A stretch of DNA of 64,000 nucleotides, taken from Autumnicola tepida. GTDB lineage: Bacteria; Bacteroidota; Bacteroidia; Flavobacteriales; Flavobacteriaceae. Positions 61,107 to 64,000 of this stretch are shown here, piece after piece. Location of the stretch: positions 75,289-139,288 of the forward strand of contig NZ_JAVRHQ010000012.1 of the NCBI RefSeq assembly GCF_031846485.1. Direction: 5' to 3'. Position numbers and translations under genes: made by a program. Below the pieces are notes generated by a model. That model was not told the DNA's origin. It made no database searches and saw only the letters and a program-made list of their open reading frames with translations. Position 1 is the first letter of the stretch, and the number at the start of each line of letters is the position of its first letter.

Positions 61107-62480
61107 ATGCGACAAATATTAATTATTGGTGCAGGAAAATCTACTTCTGTGCTCATAAAGTACCTGCTGGACCAGTGTGAAAAGCAGGACCTTTTTCTTA
61201 AAATAGGGGATATAGAGCCAGATTATACCAGTGAAATCATCGCCGGGCACAGCCGCTGCGAAGCCATTTTTCTTGATATCTTCAATGAAGAGAACCTGGA
61301 ACAAAATGTAAAAATTGCAGATATAGTGATCTCCATGCTTCCCGCGAGATTGCATATTGAAGTTGCCAAAGCCTGCCTGAAATTCAGAAAAAATATGGTG
61401 ACGGCCTCTTACATCAGTCCGCAGATGAAGGCTTTAGACGGAGAAGTGAAAAAGCATAATTTAATATTTATGAATGAAATTGGTGTAGATCCCGGCATTG
61501 ACCATATGAGCGCCATGCAGGTGATTGCCAGAATTCGGGACCAGGGCGGGAAAATGCTTCTTTTCGAATCCTTTACCGGCGGGTTAATTGCTCCTGAAAA
61601 CGACACTAATTTATGGAATTACAAGTTTACCTGGAACCCCCGTAACGTTGTTGTTGCCGGGCAGGGAGGCGTCGCTGAATTTATCCAGGAAGGAAAATAT
61701 AAGTTTATCCCTTACCACAGGTTATTCCGAAGAACTGAATTTCTCGCTATAGAAGGTTATGGAAAGTTTGAAGCATACGCCAACCGGAATTCCCTCGATT
61801 ACCGAAGCATTTACGGGCTGGAAGATATCCTCACGCTTTACCGCGGCACCATACGCCGTGTTGGCTTCAGCCGCGCCTGGAACATGTTTGTACAGTTGGG
61901 AATGACAGATGACAGCTTTACCATGGTGAATTCTGAAAATATGAGCTACCGGGATTTTGTAAATTCTTTCCTGCCCTACTCCACCACCGATTCCGTAGAA
62001 CTAAAAATGCGGCATAACCTGAAAATAGACCAGGATGATATCATGTGGGAAAAACTTAAAGACCTGGACCTGTTTAATGATAAAAAGAAAATAGGAATTA
62101 AAAATGCCACTCCGGCACAGGCGCTACAGAAAATATTAATGGAGAAATGGACACTGCAACCTGAAGATAAAGATATGATCGTGATGTACCATAAATTTGG
62201 CTATGAACTTAACGGCGAAAGGAAACAAATTGACGCCACCATGGTCCATATTGGCAAGAACCAGCAGGAAACCGCCATGGCAAAAACAGTGGGGTTACCT
62301 GTAGCCATTGCGGCTTTGAAAATCCTGAACAAGGAAATCACCACTCCGGGAGTACAGCTACCCATTAAGAAAGAAGTATATAAACCTATCCTGGAGGAAC
62401 TGGAGAAGCATGATATCATTTTTAAGGAAAAACATACCGATTACTTGGGATATAATCCATTAGGAGAGGTAGGAGGTTAA
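61107..62480 (+). CDS. Saccharopine dehydrogenase-like protein
   Basis: 457 aa with an N-terminal Rossmann fold (LIIGAGKSTSVLIKYL), SMLPARLHIEVAKACLKFRKNMVTASY and NEIGVDPGIDHMSAMQVI, the saccharopine dehydrogenase/reductase signatures, and a long alpha/beta C-terminal domain. In bacteria relatives act in lysine breakdown or in making lysine-type amines. The adjacent Lrp-type regulator and gcdH elsewhere in the window fit lysine use (inference). Confidence 0.85.
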   Translation: MRQILIIGAGKSTSVLIKYLLDQCEKQDLFLKIGDIEPDYTSEIIAGHSRCEAIFLDIFNEENLEQNVKIADIVISMLPARLHIEVAKACLKFRKNMVTASYISPQMKALDGEVKKHNLIFMNEIGVDPGIDHMSAMQVIARIRDQGGKMLLFESFTGGLIAPENDTNLWNYKFTWNPRNVVVAGQGGVAEFIQEGKYKFIPYHRLFRRTEFLAIEGYGKFEAYANRNSLDYRSIYGLEDILTLYRGTIRRVGFSRAWNMFVQLGMTDDSFTMVNSENMSYRDFVNSFLPYSTTDSVELKMRHNLKIDQDDIMWEKLKDLDLFNDKKKIGIKNATPAQALQKILMEKWTLQPEDKDMIVMYHKFGYELNGERKQIDATMVHIGKNQQETAMAKTVGLPVAIAALKILNKEITTPGVQLPIKKEVYKPILEELEKHDIIFKEKHTDYLGYNPLGEVGG

Positions 62481-62485
62481 TTTTG
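62478..62485 (+). promoter_or_regulatory. Flavobacterial -7 element (TAATTTTG) for the Lrp gene
   Basis: Full TAnnTTTG match overlapping the stop codon of the preceding gene, 45 bases before the ATG at 62531. Confidence 0.45.
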
Positions 62486-62530
62486 TAAAGCTAATTTCTT
62501 ATTTTAGCTATACATCCAAAACCTACCAAT

Positions 62531-63001
62531 ATGAAAGTAGTAGACCAAAATGTAGTTATAGATGGTATAGACAAAACCATTTTGAACGCCCTGATGGAAG
62601 ACGCTAAAAAACCTATTTTGGAAATAGCGCGTGGCATTGGCATTACCGGCGCGGCGGTACACCAGCGACTAAGAAAACTTGAGAAGTCCGGCCTTATCGA
62701 AGGTTCAAAATTAATGATAGATCCACGGCTGCTCGGGTATAAAACCATGGCCTTTGTAGGCGTGTACCTGGACAAAGCCGTGAGCAACCCAAGAGCAGTG
62801 AACCAGCTAAGGGAAATTCCTGAAGTTATAGAATGCCATTATACCACCGGAAACTGGTCGATTTTCTTAAAAATACTATGCCGGGACAACGAACATCTCA
62901 TGCAGGTACTTAATAAAAATATCCAGGGAATTGAAGGAGTTTCCAGGACAGAGACTTTTATATCCTTAAATCAGCAGATTAAAAGACAAATTAAGATCTA
63001 A
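62531..63001 (+). CDS. Lrp/AsnC-family regulator
   Basis: 156 aa: N-terminal helix-turn-helix (about 13-60; KPILEIARGIGITGAAVHQRLRKLEKSGLI) and C-terminal RAM ligand domain (about 75-150; AFVGVYLDKA, HYTTGNWSIFLKILCRDNEHL). These regulators respond to amino acids. It directly follows the saccharopine dehydrogenase-like gene, which it may control. Confidence 0.93.
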   Translation: MKVVDQNVVIDGIDKTILNALMEDAKKPILEIARGIGITGAAVHQRLRKLEKSGLIEGSKLMIDPRLLGYKTMAFVGVYLDKAVSNPRAVNQLREIPEVIECHYTTGNWSIFLKILCRDNEHLMQVLNKNIQGIEGVSRTETFISLNQQIKRQIKI

Positions 63002-63042
63002 TATTTGTATTTATTCTAAATAAGGATTAAGTTTGCCCTGCT

Positions 63043-63357
63043 ATGAAGCGTTTATTTTCTTCTCAATATTTCACTTCTTATCAGTGCGACAAAGGCCGCT
63101 GCTTTTATGTTGATTTCAATCATAAAATCGTGAAGCTCAGTTTTTGTCAGCTTCTGGCTTTTCGCCAACAGGTTAAAAATATTAATCCTGAAAGCCATTT
63201 CAACGGAAAAAACAAGCACGGCCTCGAAATCCTGATGCTTTGTAACCGGGAACATTTATTTATTCTCAACACCATGGAGGTCCTGGACCTTCAGGAACTG
63301 GTACATGGCACTTTTGGGATGCTCGAGCTCAATTCCATTCTTAGCACCGGCATTTAA
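63043..63357 (+). CDS. Hypothetical protein with an N-terminal CxxxxC-type motif
   Basis: 104 aa, soluble, no signal. YQCDKGRCFYVDFNHKIVKLSFCQLLAFRQQV and a C-terminal helical half with one more Cys (MLCNREHLF). Four cysteines could bind a metal, unproved. Family not recognised. Same strand as ferritin, 92 bases upstream of it. Confidence 0.7.
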   Translation: MKRLFSSQYFTSYQCDKGRCFYVDFNHKIVKLSFCQLLAFRQQVKNINPESHFNGKNKHGLEILMLCNREHLFILNTMEVLDLQELVHGTFGMLELNSILSTGI

Positions 63358-63449
63358 CAGAACTTTTCTTTTTATCTTAGATTTCTTCTAAATCTTACTG
63401 GTTTTTAGGCGGTTAATCCATTTTTCTGTATTTTTAGGAAAAAGAAAAA

Positions 63450-63977
63450 ATGAAAGATATTGTAAGACAGAAGTTAAGCATCCATGTAGAAATCATGGAT
63501 CTTCTAAATAAACAAATTCAGAAGGAAGCACAGTCTTCTTCGGCTTATCTGGCCATGGCTTCCTGGTGCGATCATAACGCACTAAACTATAGCGCCGAAT
63601 TTTTCTATGAGCAAGCTGCGGAAGAAAGGGAACATATGATGAAGATCTTCCACTTTATAAATGATAATGGCGGCACGGCTTATTCTCCTGAAGTATCAAA
63701 TATTCTCCATGAATATAATTCCCTGGAAGAAATTTTTGAAACCGCTCTGGACCAGGAAATTGCCATTACCAAATCCATTCATAACATTGTTTATAAATGC
63801 AGAAAGCTGCAGGATCTTACTTCTGAAACTTTCTTACAGTGGTTTGTAAAAGAGCAAATGGAAGAAGAACAAACCATGCGGAGGGCCCTGGAATTATTTG
63901 ACCTTATTAATACTGAGAACCAGCTTGGGTTAAAGCTAATAGATGAAAGAATTCCTCAAATCAGGAAAAACCAGTAA
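63450..63977 (+). CDS. ftnA: Ferritin
   Basis: 175 aa non-haem ferritin, four-helix bundle with ferroxidase ligands: LLNKQIQKEAQSSSAYLAMASWC (Glu in helix A), EFFYEQAAEEREHMMKIFHF (Glu and EREH in helix B), and FLQWFVKEQMEEEQTMRR (helices C and D). Stores iron as mineral and limits iron-driven oxidative damage. Confidence 0.96.
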   Translation: MKDIVRQKLSIHVEIMDLLNKQIQKEAQSSSAYLAMASWCDHNALNYSAEFFYEQAAEEREHMMKIFHFINDNGGTAYSPEVSNILHEYNSLEEIFETALDQEIAITKSIHNIVYKCRKLQDLTSETFLQWFVKEQMEEEQTMRRALELFDLINTENQLGLKLIDERIPQIRKNQ

Positions 63978-64000
63978 TAGTTCTACAGAAAATAAAAGAG

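Overview
The window is a chromosomal segment of a member of the Bacteroidota, almost certainly Flavobacteriaceae. The evidence is the gene families (SusC-type TonB receptor with a carboxypeptidase-like N-terminal domain, type IX secretion sorting domain, alternative complex III cytochrome, DUF2723, DUF4271, DUF4296, SPOR lipid-free secreted protein), weak Shine-Dalgarno sequences, and repeated TAnnTTTG -7 promoter elements a short distance upstream of genes. The genus cannot be fixed from the sequence alone. No rRNA, CRISPR array, insertion sequence, phage or plasmid gene was seen; nearly all of it reads as core genome.

Layout. 1-1.6 kb: start of the alternative complex III operon (actA, actB cut by the edge). 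1.7-6.9 kb: SPOR protein, then the rimP-nusA-infB operon with a terminator-like hairpin in its leader. 6.9-11.3 kb: universal stress protein, AsmA-like protein, small unknowns, a metallophosphoesterase and a single-domain response regulator. 11.3-18.2 kb: a redox/stress island with a YceI-porin pair, a second YceI, thioredoxin, a small membrane protein joined to a truncated globin, and a two-component system whose response regulator carries a CRP/FNR DNA-binding domain. 18.5 kb: tRNA-Gln with a decayed copy of its 3' end. 18.9-31.3 kb: large DUF2723 glycosyltransferase-like membrane protein, polysaccharide deacetylase, cysteine-less thioredoxin, glycosylasparaginase plus sugar permease, polA, AI-2E-type permease. 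32.4-35.2 kb: rplM-rpsI-rpsB-tsf with structured leaders. 35.4-46.2 kb: tRNA and metabolic enzymes, an iron-sulfur/ferredoxin group, trmB, a glycosyltransferase, phoBR. 46.4-51 kb: TonB receptor, surface lipoprotein and a protein that is almost only a T9SS sorting domain. 51-64 kb: LuxE-like enzyme, tyrS, pyrC and polyprenol-phosphate mannose synthase, hemD, pckA, a saccharopine dehydrogenase-like enzyme with an Lrp regulator, ferritin.

How parts may work together. The most striking signal is regulatory: two operons near the REC-CRP response regulator (YceI-porin and small membrane protein-globin) carry the same TGA-N6-TCA half-site pair, each exactly 23 bases before a -7-like element and 55 bases before the start codon. 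This is the geometry of a class II CRP/FNR activator, and the regulator keeps the Glu and Arg of the recognition helix that read TGA. I infer a local regulon controlled by the PAS kinase. A second possible system is phosphate-linked: phoBR diverges from a TonB receptor-lipoprotein-sorting-domain set across a region with repeated TTAAC motifs. A third link is between the DUF2723 protein and the polyprenol-phosphate mannose synthase, which together could glycosylate exported proteins.
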